DNA from: Ectobacillus sp048976805
GTDB lineage: Bacteria; Bacillota; Bacilli; Bacillales; Bacillaceae_G
Assembly: GCA_048976805.1 (NCBI GenBank)
Contig: JBHGUR010000081.1
Coordinates: 1 to 23,227 of the forward strand
Direction: 5' to 3'
DNA: 23,227 nucleotides
Part shown: positions 23,223 through 23,227 of the stretch, one piece after another
How the letters are laid out: each line of letters starts with the position of its first letter
Numbering within the stretch: position 1 is the stretch's first letter
Program-made: the position numbers and the translations under genes
Notes under the pieces: model-generated
Told to the model about the DNA's origin: nothing
What the model saw: only the letters and a program-made list of their open reading frames with translations
Database searches by the model: none

Positions 23223-23227
23223 GTAAA

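Overview
This is a chromosomal segment of an endospore-forming member of the Bacillaceae, low to moderate in G+C. Evidence: a Bacillus-type 16S rRNA 5' end with tandem rrn promoters, two small acid-soluble spore proteins, strong AGGAGG-like ribosome binding sites, several GTG/TTG starts, and a gene order that largely follows the Bacillus subtilis yfhF-to-rrnD interval (yfhF, recX, yfhH, sspK, yfhJ, yfhP, mutY, yfhS, sspE, ygaB, ygaC, ygaD, ygaE, gsaB, bcp, perR, ygzB, rRNA). I cannot name the species. Family and synteny statements rest on recalled family knowledge; no search was run.

Layout. 1-510: 5' end of a 16S rRNA gene on the minus strand, with leader and two promoters. 600-1510: ygzB and perR converge; perR carries its own PerR operator. 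1510-1990: no gene; a structured repeat and a terminator. 1990-3400 (minus): an unknown small protein, the peroxiredoxin bcp and a small potassium channel. 3467-6055 (minus): a three-gene ABC-2 transporter operon. 6219-7511 (plus): gsaB, a glutamate-1-semialdehyde aminomutase of tetrapyrrole synthesis. 7909-12351 (plus): a complete glutamate synthase large subunit with no small-subunit partner, which I do not recall at this place in B. subtilis; a miniature transposable element sits between its promoter and its ribosome binding site. 12522-16569: ygaE (plus), then ygaD, ygaC and ygaB (minus), with a second copy of the mobile element. 16570-17005: an array of diverged repeats. 17048-18842: sspE, yfhS and mutY. 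19137-22039: yfhP, yfhJ, sspK, a 50-codon YpzG-like gene, yfhH and recX. 22146-23108: yfhF, whose 3' end runs into a hairpin-rich segment with a promoter and a LexA/SOS-type operator at the right edge.

Common themes are oxidative stress (PerR, Bcp), DNA repair (MutY, RecX, possible SOS promoter), spore biology (SspE, SspK, YfhS) and glutamate/tetrapyrrole metabolism (GltB-like protein, GsaB). Most genes are ordinary Bacillaceae core genes. The unusual content lies between genes: a family of about 140-bp elements with inverted ends and perfect 8-bp target duplications, tandem 124-bp and 21-bp repeats, convergent gene pairs that keep both stop codons inside one terminator hairpin, and the foreign-looking end of yfhF. 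I found no clear evidence of a new multi-gene system such as a defence island or biosynthetic cluster.
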